DNA of 64,000 bases from Flavobacterium pectinovorum (GTDB lineage: Bacteria > Bacteroidota > Bacteroidia > Flavobacteriales > Flavobacteriaceae). Under the pieces are notes generated by a model, which worked only from the letters and a program-made list of their open reading frames with translations, was not told where the DNA came from and did not search any database. Location: NCBI RefSeq assembly GCF_006438875.1, contig NZ_RCZH01000013.1, forward strand, positions 124,001 to 188,000, written 5' to 3'. The position numbers and the translations under genes are program-made. Shown here piece by piece: positions 17,512 to 24,347 of this stretch (within the stretch, counting starts at the first letter, position 1; every line of letters starts with the position of its first letter).

Positions 17512-18042
17512 TTATAAAATTAAAGTTTGAATGATTTTTTTAGATTGTTCGATAAGATCGTTTGACTTAAACAACTGACTTTCTACAATGCAGCTTTCAA
17601 AAAGTAAATAAACATGATCTGCGAGAATCTCGTCTTTGAGAATATTTTTAAAATATTTTCGGAGATCCAATTTATGACTTTGAATTACCTTAAGCACTTT
17701 TATATTATCAGAAGGAATTTCAGAAAGAAGGTTTAAAAAACTACAACCTCTAAAATCCTCCTTCTGGTTCATAGCGATCAGAAAGTCAAAAGAAGTTAGA
17801 ATCTTCAATTTCGAATCTTTTTCATCTAAAGTAAATTTTTCCAATTCATTGAACCAAAAATCATGACGCTGATTTAGAAACGCCACACATAAATCTTCTT
17901 TTGATTTAAAATGCTGATAAAAACTCGCCTTTGCTACTTTTGCCTCTTCAATAATTTGATTGATGCCCGTAGCATTATATCCCTGCTTGTGGAATAATAG
18001 GGAAACTGTGTCTAGGATTCTTTCTTTAGGTGACATTTGCAT
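17512..18042 (-). CDS. TetR/AcrR family transcriptional regulator
   Basis: Protein of 176 residues with a TetR-type helix-turn-helix in the first 55 residues (RILDTVSLLFHKQGYNATGI then IIEEAKVAKASFYQHFKSKE) and a helical ligand-binding C-terminal domain. It is the first gene of a two-gene unit with the DUF1348 protein. A near-perfect dyad lies 41 bp upstream of its start, consistent with autorepression. The inducer is unknown. Start ATG at 18042 is used; an ATG two codons later is equally possible. Confidence 0.88.
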   Translation of the reverse strand: MQMSPKERILDTVSLLFHKQGYNATGINQIIEEAKVAKASFYQHFKSKEDLCVAFLNQRHDFWFNELEKFTLDEKDSKLKILTSFDFLIAMNQKEDFRGCSFLNLLSEIPSDNIKVLKVIQSHKLDLRKYFKNILKDEILADHVYLLFESCIVESQLFKSNDLIEQSKKIIQTLIL

Positions 18043-18082
18043 GATGAATTAGAAATACAAATGTATACAATTTTAAATATAA

Positions 18083-18096
18083 ACAGACAAGTCTGT
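18083..18096. promoter_or_regulatory. Probable TetR-family operator (ACAGAC-N2-GTCTGT)
   Basis: A perfect 6-bp inverted repeat with a 2-bp spacer lies 41 bp upstream of the tetR-type start codon. Dyads of this ACnnAC/GTnnGT type are the usual targets of TetR-family regulators. The flanks extend the symmetry partly (AAAC...GTTT). Confidence 0.6.
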
Positions 18097-18121
18097 ATGT
18101 TTAATTATAAACGCGATATTA

Positions 18122-18222
18122 TCATTTTGACGCAAGGAGAAATCACACGAGTAATTCCGTGCCTAAAAGCACCAATCTTTGTCGAGTTTCTCGTGTGATT
18201 TCTCCCTCCGGTCGAAATGACA
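18122..18222. repeat. Dispersed hairpin repeat, family A, copy 1
   Basis: About 100 bp with inverted arms: the left arm contains GGAGAAATCACACGAG (about 18136-18151) and the right arm CTCGTGTGATTTCTCC (about 18190-18205), bounded by CATTTTGAC and GTCGAAATG. The centre has AATCTTTGTCGAG, which recurs at the same place in copy 2 (37441-37544). It lies between the tetR-type promoter and the 3' end of the DUF2911 gene. It is non-coding. Confidence 0.8.
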
Positions 18223-18244
18223 AAACTTAACTTAAACCCATAAA

Positions 18245-18291
18245 AAAAATCCAAATTCCAAAACTTCTAAAGCTTTGGAATTTGGATTTTT
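18245..18291 (-). terminator. Hairpin terminator after the DUF2911 gene (repeat family D)
   Basis: Arms 18245-18262 and 18274-18291 are exact complements built from ATCCAAATTCCAAA and its reverse complement, ending in T runs in both directions. It lies 46 bp past the stop of the minus-strand DUF2911 gene and would also stop transcription from the other side. The same TCCAAATTCC unit recurs at 44.3-44.4 kb. Confidence 0.75.
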
Positions 18292-18336
18292 ATATCGAAA
18301 ACCATTGAGATTGGAATTTAATAATTCAAAGAATTA

Positions 18337-19179
18337 TTATCTGCTCCATTCCGCAATACTATCTTTATTTAATTTTACGTAATCTTGATTATTAGCAGCT
18401 TCTGCAGCGGCAAGTGATGCTTTTGCAGTTTCAACAGCTCCTTTTTTATCACCTTGTTTTGCCTGAATCTGTGATTTCAATCTTAAGATAAAATATGGTT
18501 TTTCAGTACTCATATCTAATGATTTGTCTACGTAACTTTTAGCTGTTTCTATATTTCCATTTGATTGAAACAAATATTGAGCTGCAGCAAAATAATCATT
18601 TGAAGTAGGTCCGGCTAAAACTTTTTCGATACTTGACGTAGCTACTTTTGCAGTTGGAACTTCAAATTTTAAAGCAACATGAGAGTTTTCCCAAGCCATT
18701 TCTAAGTATCCAAAATTTGGGTCTAAGCCATTAATTCCAATCGTAAAAGTCTCAACTGGTGTTGGTAAAGCATCTTCTTTTACAGTAGTTCTTAAAGCAA
18801 CATAAGAGTCGCTCCAGTTTTCCGGTAATCCCCAGTTGTCTGTAGAAAGATAAAAAATCACTTCCCAACTTTCGATTTTAGGAATCGTATAAATTGCATA
18901 TTTTCCTTTTTTCAAAGTCTTGCCATCAATAACAACATCATCACTAAAATTAATGATTGTGTTTTCATTGGCTCCGGTTCTCCATAATTTACCAAACGGA
19001 ACTAAATTTCCAAAAACAGCTCTACCTCTAGCGCCTGGTCTTGAGTAAGTAACTTCAACGTCAGTTAAACCAACTGTTTGCTTAATATAGCCTTTCGGAC
19101 TCGCTTGTGGTGTTTTTATTTGTGCTTCTGTAGCAAAAGGAGCCAAAATAATGGCTAATGCAATAAGTAGTTTTTTCAT
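18337..19179 (-). CDS. Exported DUF2911 domain protein
   Basis: Protein of 280 residues with a signal peptide (about 1-19, ending ATEAQ). Residues about 25-175 are a DUF2911 domain, recognisable by ASPKGYIKQTVGLTDVEVTY, SRPGARGRAVFG, PFGKLWRTGANENTII and FYLSTDNWGLPENW. The C-terminal 90 residues are helical with a TPR-like pattern (AAQYLFQSNGNIETAKSYVD). Function unknown; members are periplasmic in Bacteroidota. A promoter with a -33 TTTG and a TAAATTTG box lies 23-51 bp upstream. Confidence 0.88.
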   Translation of the reverse strand: MKKLLIALAIILAPFATEAQIKTPQASPKGYIKQTVGLTDVEVTYSRPGARGRAVFGNLVPFGKLWRTGANENTIINFSDDVVIDGKTLKKGKYAIYTIPKIESWEVIFYLSTDNWGLPENWSDSYVALRTTVKEDALPTPVETFTIGINGLDPNFGYLEMAWENSHVALKFEVPTAKVATSSIEKVLAGPTSNDYFAAAQYLFQSNGNIETAKSYVDKSLDMSTEKPYFILRLKSQIQAKQGDKKGAVETAKASLAAAEAANNQDYVKLNKDSIAEWSR

Positions 19180-19201
19180 TTGTGAGTTTATTTTGTTCCT
19201 T

Positions 19202-19230
19202 CAAATTTACAAATTCAATTAGGGAACAAA
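19202..19230 (-). promoter_or_regulatory. Promoter of the DUF2911 gene
   Basis: On the minus strand TTTG (19227-19230), a 17-bp spacer and TAAATTTG (19202-19209) approximate the Bacteroidota consensus TTTG-N19-TAnnTTTG. The box lies 23 bp upstream of the start codon. Confidence 0.6.
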
Positions 19231-19248
19231 TGTTAAATTTAATATAAT

Positions 19249-19911
19249 TCAAGCGCCTAATTGTGATATTTTTTGGGCGTCTAATTCCTTAAAATTATTG
19301 ATTATCAAATTAGCATCAGACAGATCTTGCAATTTAGAATGATGGCTATTATAACCTACACAATAAATTCCTGCTGCTTTTGCCGCTTTTACACCATTTG
19401 TGCTGTCTTCTATGATGATGCAATTTTCTTTTGGTGCTTTTGACAATGAAGCTGCATATACAAAAATCGCCGGATTTGGTTTTGATTGCGGAAAATCTTC
19501 ACCACTTACAATATCCGTAAAATATTGGTGCAAATTGAATCTTGTAAAAACACGTTCAATGGTTACTTTGGACGCCGAAGAAGCCAAAATCAATTGTATT
19601 CCGTTGGTGTACAAATCTTTAATTAAATCCTCTACACCTTCTAGTAAATACAAATCTTCTTTAGTATCAAAAGCATCATTAAAAATGGTTCTTTTTCGCT
19701 GAATTAAATCTTCTACTTCATGCTCTATCGTTGGAAAAAATCCTTTCAATGCCTGAAACGTATTTCGAGTCGAAAACCCCGTAAACGAAGTGTACATTTC
19801 CTCGCCCACTGCAATATTTAATTCTGAGAATTGTTTGTAATAAGCATAACGGTGAACTGGTTCAGTATCAACAATTACACCATCCATGTCAAAAATTACT
19901 GTTTTAATCAT
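19249..19911 (-). CDS. HAD-family hydrolase, beta-phosphoglucomutase-like
   Basis: Cytoplasmic sugar-phosphate phosphatase or mutase-type HAD enzyme of 220 residues. The nucleophile motif FDMDGVIVDTEP (D8, D10) opens the protein, followed by a helical cap, the motif II serine in ILASSA, the lysine in SKPNPAIF and the acidic motif IIEDSTNGVKAAKAAG. The conserved E following the DxD motif region (TEPVH) is typical of the beta-PGM/phosphatase subfamily. The ATG at 19911 is chosen because the longer frame to 19977 only reads through an intergenic repeat. Substrate unknown. Confidence 0.85.
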   Translation of the reverse strand: MIKTVIFDMDGVIVDTEPVHRYAYYKQFSELNIAVGEEMYTSFTGFSTRNTFQALKGFFPTIEHEVEDLIQRKRTIFNDAFDTKEDLYLLEGVEDLIKDLYTNGIQLILASSASKVTIERVFTRFNLHQYFTDIVSGEDFPQSKPNPAIFVYAASLSKAPKENCIIIEDSTNGVKAAKAAGIYCVGYNSHHSKLQDLSDANLIINNFKELDAQKISQLGA

Positions 19912-20107
19912 TTTTTTTAGGGTCAAAGGTTCTAAGTTACAAAGGGTCAAAGGTTTTTCTGTAGAGGCGCAGTGCATCTTTTTTTAGGGATTTCTGGTTT
20001 CAAATTCCTCTTACTTGGGGTAACTTTGTCAAAATTTTAAACTTTGACAAAGTTCGCATCGGTGATAACTTGAAACAAAGAAAACCTGAAACCTGAAACA
20101 AAATTTT
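19912..20107. repeat. Repeat-filled spacer: GGGTCAAAGGTT pair, family B palindrome, AAACCTGAAAC units
   Basis: Three repeat types lie here. GGGTCAAAGGTT occurs twice near 19920-19952. A palindrome with arms AACTTTGTCAAA and TTTGACAAAGTT occupies 20022-20054 (family B). Tandem AAACCTGAAAC units occupy about 20082-20100; an inverted relative lies on the other side of tcdA at 20867-20886. No coding potential is evident. Confidence 0.7.
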
Positions 20108-20824
20108 TTACTCTTTTTTAAGCAAATAGCGGATTACTGTTTCAGCTAAATAAAGACCAAATAAACCTGGCATATAACTATTAGTTCCGTAAAATGATTT
20201 TTTGAAGTTTTTTCCGTCAGTTAATTTTAAGCTTTTTTCATCTTGAATTTCAGAAGAGAAAACTACTTTTAATTTGTTTATTTTTTCAACTTTTAAACGT
20301 TTCCTAATTGCTTTAGAAAAATAGCAGTTTACTGTATTAGAGATATCTGCCACTTTTACTTTTGAAGCCAGCATTTTTCCGCCAGCGCCCATGCTACTGA
20401 TTATTTTTACTCTTTTGCGTTTTGCGCCAATGATTAGATTTAATTTTGGAGTAATACTATCAATACAATCCAAAACATAATCAAACTCAGGCGAAATAAT
20501 CTCAAAAGCTCTTTCCGGAGACAAAAATTCCTTAACACGAGTCAGCTTTAATTCCGGATTAATATCCATTAAACGATCTCCTACAATTGTAATTTTTGGC
20601 TGACCAACTGTTGAATGCAAAGCGGGCAATTGCCTGTTAATATTAGTGATATCTACCACATCTCCATCAACAATTGTCATACTTCCTACTCCTGCCCTTG
20701 CCAAAAATTCAGCTGCAAATGATCCAACTCCTCCTAAACCTACCACCAAAACATTTGAGTTTTGCAAGTTTTGTAATCCTTCTTTAGTAAATAAAAGTTC
20801 GGCTCTTTCTGTCCACTCTGCCAT
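20108..20824 (-). CDS. tcdA: tRNA threonylcarbamoyladenosine dehydratase TcdA
   Basis: E1-like ATP-dependent enzyme of 238 residues that cyclises t6A37 of ANN-decoding tRNAs to ct6A. The nucleotide-binding motif VVGLGGVGSFAAEFLARAG (about residues 27-45), the acidic GDVVDITNINRQLPA segment and the DCID/SMGAGGKM motifs are intact, and the C-terminal YMPGLFGLYLAETVIRYLL is typical. It is a monocistronic-looking gene flanked on both sides by inverted copies of the same short repeat. Length and motifs match the family well. Confidence 0.9.
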   Translation of the reverse strand: MAEWTERAELLFTKEGLQNLQNSNVLVVGLGGVGSFAAEFLARAGVGSMTIVDGDVVDITNINRQLPALHSTVGQPKITIVGDRLMDINPELKLTRVKEFLSPERAFEIISPEFDYVLDCIDSITPKLNLIIGAKRKRVKIISSMGAGGKMLASKVKVADISNTVNCYFSKAIRKRLKVEKINKLKVVFSSEIQDEKSLKLTDGKNFKKSFYGTNSYMPGLFGLYLAETVIRYLLKKE

Positions 20825-20897
20825 ATATTCTATTGTTATTTTTGTTTAATTGTCTTTTTTAAATTTGTTTCAAGTTTCAGGTTTGCGAACTAACTTC
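20825..20897. repeat. Inverted copy of the AAACCTGAAAC repeat upstream of tcdA
   Basis: TTTGTTTCAAGTTTCAGGTT at about 20864-20883 is the near-exact reverse complement of the repeat at about 20082-20104, so tcdA is bracketed by an inverted pair. Otherwise the gap is AT-rich spacer. Confidence 0.65.
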
Positions 20898-21545
20898 TTA
20901 CTTCTCGAATACAGTTGCAAAATTACTTGAAATAATCTCTTGCAATTCTTTAATTTCTATATTTTTATATTCAGATGCTAGATTATAAACTTCCCTTATT
21001 CCTTCTTCGATTGTATCTGTTTCCAGAAAAAAGCGCTCATTTGGTATGTTCTGAAAAACGGTTTTTAATTCGGGATTTCTGAGTAAATATTTTCCAAACG
21101 AAATATAAAATCCGGCTTTGATAAGTTGTTCGGCAATTTGACTGTTTTTTGAAAATCCATGAATAATCATGGGAACCGAAATTTTCATCTTTTTTCTAAT
21201 CGCAATTACTTCCTGAAAAGCCGCAACGCAGTGAATCACTACAGGTTTTTGATATTTTTCGGCCAAAGCCAATTGTTTTTCAAAAACTATAATTTGCTGT
21301 TCAAGCGGAATTTCAATTCGTTTGTCTAAACCACATTCGCCAAGAGCAAGACAATTATTGGTTTGCAATTTTTCTTCAATAATTTTCAAATCGGCATCAA
21401 TTTGTTCTTCCTTAATATACCAAGGATGAATTCCTATCGAATAATAGGGAATTGAAGCATCAAATTCTTGCGGATATTGATTGACCAACTCCAAAATATT
21501 GGATTGATTTGTAAATTGATGTGTATGAAAATTAAAGAATTCCAT
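20898..21545 (-). CDS. TatD family metal-dependent hydrolase
   Basis: Protein of 215 residues of the amidohydrolase-type TatD family (3'-5' DNA exonuclease/deoxyribonuclease in E. coli). Metal-binding motifs are NFHTHQ near the N-terminus, the catalytic-region GECGLDK (about 95-101), a central PVVIHCVAAF, IIHGFS and the ETDT motif near 180. It is somewhat shorter than E. coli TatD (260). It is translationally coupled to the upstream DUF1684 gene: the stop and start overlap by one base (TAATG). Confidence 0.85.
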   Translation of the reverse strand: MEFFNFHTHQFTNQSNILELVNQYPQEFDASIPYYSIGIHPWYIKEEQIDADLKIIEEKLQTNNCLALGECGLDKRIEIPLEQQIIVFEKQLALAEKYQKPVVIHCVAAFQEVIAIRKKMKISVPMIIHGFSKNSQIAEQLIKAGFYISFGKYLLRNPELKTVFQNIPNERFFLETDTIEEGIREVYNLASEYKNIEIKELQEIISSNFATVFEK

Positions 21546-22144
21546 TAATGAAAAGTTTTCACTCCCGCTTTGATTTCTACTTTCAAATCATTTTCTAAAG
21601 GAACAAGCGGACATGAATATTTATGATTATAAGCGCAATAAGGGTTATAAGCCTGATTAAAATCTACTGCGATCGTATTTCCTTTTGGAATTTTTAAGTC
21701 AATATATCTTCCTCCTATATAACTTTCTTTTCCGCTAGTCAAATCCGAGAATGGCAAAAATAAATGATCTTTATATTCCTTTGTTTTCGAAAGTTCAATA
21801 TTTCTGTAAACATTCAACTTCAAATCAACACCATCTAAAGTAAAATATAAGGTTCCGTATTTAATATATTTTGGAGTTCTCGCGCCTGTTGTTTTCATCT
21901 CAAAAACTTTCTCATTTTGCGCTTTTTCGAATTTTGCTACAACAAAGTATTTGCTGTTTATAGGATAAAAATCTAAAGTTTTAAAACTCTTCAAATCTTC
22001 TTCCATCAACGGACTCGTCTTAGCATCAGCATATTCTGAATTTATTTTCTTTTGAAACTTTTCTGTTTCCTTCTGATCAAATTTATTTTGTCCGAAACAG
22101 AAATTAACGAGCAGCAATACTAAAAAAGCAATAACATTTTTCAT
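21545..22144 (-). CDS. Exported DUF1684 domain protein
   Basis: Protein of 199 residues from the ATG at 22144, with a signal peptide (about 1-18, ending CFGQ). DUF1684 features are LDFYPINSKYFVVAKFEKA, the segment GTLYFTLDGVDLKLNVYRN, the FSDLTSGKESYIGGRYIDL motif and the C-terminal Cys/Asn-rich FNQAYNPYCAYNHKYSCPLV. Function unknown; frequent in Bacteroidota. A longer frame to 22249 is rejected because it lacks a signal peptide start and crosses the divergent promoters. The stop overlaps the TatD start by one base. Confidence 0.85.
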   Translation of the reverse strand: MKNVIAFLVLLLVNFCFGQNKFDQKETEKFQKKINSEYADAKTSPLMEEDLKSFKTLDFYPINSKYFVVAKFEKAQNEKVFEMKTTGARTPKYIKYGTLYFTLDGVDLKLNVYRNIELSKTKEYKDHLFLPFSDLTSGKESYIGGRYIDLKIPKGNTIAVDFNQAYNPYCAYNHKYSCPLVPLENDLKVEIKAGVKTFH

Positions 22145-22159
22145 CCTTGAAATTTTCAG

Positions 22160-22191
22160 CAAAAATAGTTTAAAAGTAACAAAGCAGCAAC
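22160..22191 (-). promoter_or_regulatory. Promoter of the DUF1684-tatD unit
   Basis: On the minus strand a GTTG -33 element (22188-22191), a 20-bp spacer and a TATTTTTG -7 box (22160-22167) fit the Bacteroidota consensus. The start codon is at 22144, giving a leader of about ten bases. Confidence 0.6.
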
Positions 22192-22192
22192 C

Positions 22193-22221
22193 GTTGATCC
22201 GTACAAAGTTTCTTAACTTTG
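22193..22221 (+). promoter_or_regulatory. Promoter of the divergent MFS gene
   Basis: GTTG (22193-22196), a 17-bp spacer and TAACTTTG (22214-22221) form a Bacteroidota-type promoter. It overlaps the back-to-back -33 region of the minus-strand promoter: the nonamer CAACCGTTG at 22188-22196 supplies both. The ATG at 22242 follows by 20 bp. Confidence 0.6.
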
Positions 22222-22241
22222 TTGCAAATAACTTATTTATA

Positions 22242-23459
22242 ATGCTCAAAACTGCTTTTAACCATTACATTAACAATTTTAAAGGTTTTTCAAGAGAAAT
22301 TTGGATTCTTACAATTGTCACTTTTATCAATCGTGCCGGAACGATGGTACTTCCTTTTTTATCAAAATATTTAAAAGAAGATCTTCATTTTACTTATAAT
22401 CAGGTCGGTTGGATCATGGTTGCATTTGGTCTTGGATCAATGTTAGGTTCCTGGTTGGGCGGAAAATTATCAGACAAAATTGGGTTTTACAAAATCATGA
22501 TTTTTAGCTTATTTACAAGCGGAGTTTCCCTTTTCTTCGTACAGTATATCACAACATTTTGGTCACTTTGTATTGCCATGTTTATATTAATGACGATTGC
22601 AGATATGTTCAGACCAGCGATGTTTGTTTCGTTGGGTGCTTATGCAAAACCCGAAAACAGAACACGAGCACTAACTTTGGTGCGTTTGGCGGTAAATCTT
22701 GGTTTTGCTGCTGGACCTGCTTTGGGAGGTTTGATTATTATGGGAATTGGTTATTCAGGCTTATTCTGGGTTGACGGAGCGTCTTGTATTATCTCTATTT
22801 CGATATTTGCACTATTAGTTAAGGAAAAGAAAAAAGTTGTCCATGAAGATAAAATGGAGAGCGCAGCAGAAATCAAATCTGTTTTTCACGATAAAATCTT
22901 TTGGGTATTTTTGTTTGTGAGTTTTGTTACGGCAATGATTTTCTTTCAACTTTTTACAACGCTGCCTTTATATCATAATGAGAAATTTGGTTTGAGTGAG
23001 TTTCAAACGGGATTATTGATGACTTTAAACGGGCTTTTAATCTTTGCTTTAGAAATGCCAACGGTTGGTTTTATGGAAAGAAAAGGTTTCCCCAAAATAA
23101 GAATTATTATTCTGGGATCATTTGTAATGGCGTTGAGTTTCTTCTTATTGCTAATTAATGTTTGGGCTGGAATTTTGGTAGTCAGCATGATTTGCATTTC
23201 AATTGGAGAAATTCTGACCTTTCCTTTTTCGAATGCTTTTGCGCTTAGTCGTGCCCCACGTGGACAAGAAGGTCGTTACATGGCACTTTATACTATGAGT
23301 TTTAGTCTGGCTCATATTATTAGTTCGAAGGTTGGTTTCGAGATTATTTCCCGTTTAGGTTATCAAATCAACTGGTTGTTTATGGCTTGTATTGGAGTTT
23401 TTGCTACACTTTGCTGCTTTTGGATTAAGCAGGCATTACTAAGAGAGAAGGTTTCTTAA
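22242..23459 (+). CDS. Major facilitator superfamily transporter
   Basis: Twelve-span MFS permease of 405 residues from ATG 22242. The conserved loop 2-3 motif GSWLGGKLSDKIGFYKIMIF is present (about residue 70), with FRPAMFVSLGAYAKPENRTRALTLVRLAVNLGFAAGPA in the first half, typical of drug-type MFS exporters. The in-frame ATG at 22194 is rejected because it precedes the promoter box. Substrate unknown; a drug or metabolite efflux role is the usual guess for such proteins. Confidence 0.85.
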   Translation: MLKTAFNHYINNFKGFSREIWILTIVTFINRAGTMVLPFLSKYLKEDLHFTYNQVGWIMVAFGLGSMLGSWLGGKLSDKIGFYKIMIFSLFTSGVSLFFVQYITTFWSLCIAMFILMTIADMFRPAMFVSLGAYAKPENRTRALTLVRLAVNLGFAAGPALGGLIIMGIGYSGLFWVDGASCIISISIFALLVKEKKKVVHEDKMESAAEIKSVFHDKIFWVFLFVSFVTAMIFFQLFTTLPLYHNEKFGLSEFQTGLLMTLNGLLIFALEMPTVGFMERKGFPKIRIIILGSFVMALSFFLLLINVWAGILVVSMICISIGEILTFPFSNAFALSRAPRGQEGRYMALYTMSFSLAHIISSKVGFEIISRLGYQINWLFMACIGVFATLCCFWIKQALLREKVS

Positions 23460-23902
23460 AATCTTTTCTTACCAATTGTTTAGCTAATTTACCACAGAGT
23501 GCGCAAAGTTTTTATACTTATATGGTTAAACAAACACAGAGATCACAAAGCTTTGCGATCTCTGTGTTTGTTTAAAGTCTTACACATAAAAAAACTTTGC
23601 GCACTCGGATAAAGGATAAAAAGAGGAAAAATCTGCTCGATCTGCAACCCGAGCGATAGCAACAGGCGAAGTAAATCTGTGTGAAAAAATATTTTACGCA
23701 GAAAAAATGCATACCTACAAGGTTTACCAAACCTTGCAGGATTACGGTTAAATAAAAAAAGATCTGCTCAATCTGCTTAAATCCATTTAAAATCTGCGTG
23801 AAATAATTTTAGTCACTCACGATAGCTCTTTGGTAAAATTTTTTTCTCATTTCAACGTAAGATGGGTTTTCTACACTTTAAAATCGATTCAAACGTATTT
23901 TT

Positions 23903-23947
23903 TAGTTAAATAACTAGTTTTATAGTTGTGTAACTAGAAAAATAGTT
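23903..23947. promoter_or_regulatory. Probable BlaI operator: array of TAGTT/AACTA half-sites
   Basis: Half-sites at 23903-23908 (TAGTTA), 23911-23916 (TAACTA), 23923-23927 (TAGTT), 23932-23936 (AACTA) and 23943-23947 (TAGTT) alternate in orientation. AACTA-N6-TAGTT dyads occur twice with a 20-bp period. They overlap the promoter of the first blaI-like gene, as expected for autorepression by a BlaI/MecI/CopY-type dimer. The assignment is inference from symmetry and position. Confidence 0.6.
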
Positions 23948-23956
23948 GTAGGTTTG
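23925..23956 (+). promoter_or_regulatory. Promoter of the first blaI-M56 operon
   Basis: GTTG (23925-23928), a 20-bp spacer and TAGGTTTG (23949-23956) match the Bacteroidota consensus. The start codon at 23974 follows by 17 bp. The half-site array covers the spacer. Confidence 0.65.
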
Positions 23957-23973
23957 AATTAAAATTAGAAAAC

Positions 23974-24342
23974 ATGCAAAAGTTAACCAATAAAGAAGAA
24001 GAAATCATGCACATTTTATGGAAGCTTAAAAAAGCTTTTGTAAAAGAAATTCAGGCAGAAATAACTGAAGATCAACCGCATTACAATACACTTTCGACTA
24101 TTGTGCGTAATCTTGAGGAAAAGGGTTTTGTGGGACATAATGCTTTTGGAAACACACATCAGTACTATCCAGCTGTTACTCTGGAAACTTACAGTAAAAA
24201 GTTTATGAATACGGCTATTGATAATTTCTTTAATAGTTCTTATAAAAATATGGTTTCATTTTTTGCTAAAGAAGAAAAAATTTCGGCAGCAGAATTACGT
24301 GAAATCCTGGCAATGATTGAATCTCCTAAAGAAGAAAAATAA
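23974..24342 (+). CDS. BlaI/MecI/CopY family transcriptional repressor, first copy
   Basis: Winged-helix repressor of 122 residues. The N-terminal LTNKEEEIMHILWKLKKAFV, the recognition region YNTLSTIVRNLEEKGFVGHN and the C-terminal helical dimerisation part (FFAKEEKISAAELREILAMI) match the family. In known systems such repressors block their own operon until cleaved after a membrane sensor of the M56 family is activated. It lies 5 bp before such a sensor gene. A second copy is at 25959-26327. Regulon unknown. Confidence 0.9.
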   Translation: MQKLTNKEEEIMHILWKLKKAFVKEIQAEITEDQPHYNTLSTIVRNLEEKGFVGHNAFGNTHQYYPAVTLETYSKKFMNTAIDNFFNSSYKNMVSFFAKEEKISAAELREILAMIESPKEEK

Positions 24343-24347
24343 TCATT

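Larger units (their letters stand above)
23460..23973. repeat. Repeat cluster: nested long hairpin plus AATCTGC-type repeats
   Basis: No gene is seen in this 514-bp gap. At 23497-23606 the outer arms GAGTGCGCAAAGTTTTT and its complement enclose an inner hairpin (23528-23573) with 17-bp arms AAACAAACACAGAGATC / GATCTCTGTGTTTGTTT. Further right, ATCTGCTCGATCTGC (about 23631) and ATCTGCTCAATCTGC (about 23762) recur, with AATCTGTGTGAAA and AATCTGCGTGAAA as partner units. CAAGGTTTACCAAACCTTG (about 23718-23736) is a small palindrome. The last 60 bp hold the promoter/operator of the BlaI gene. Confidence 0.75.

Noticed and set aside
22194..22241. ATG at 22194 as start of the MFS transporter
   Set aside because: It lies upstream of the TAACTTTG -7 box; ATG 22242 follows the predicted transcription start.
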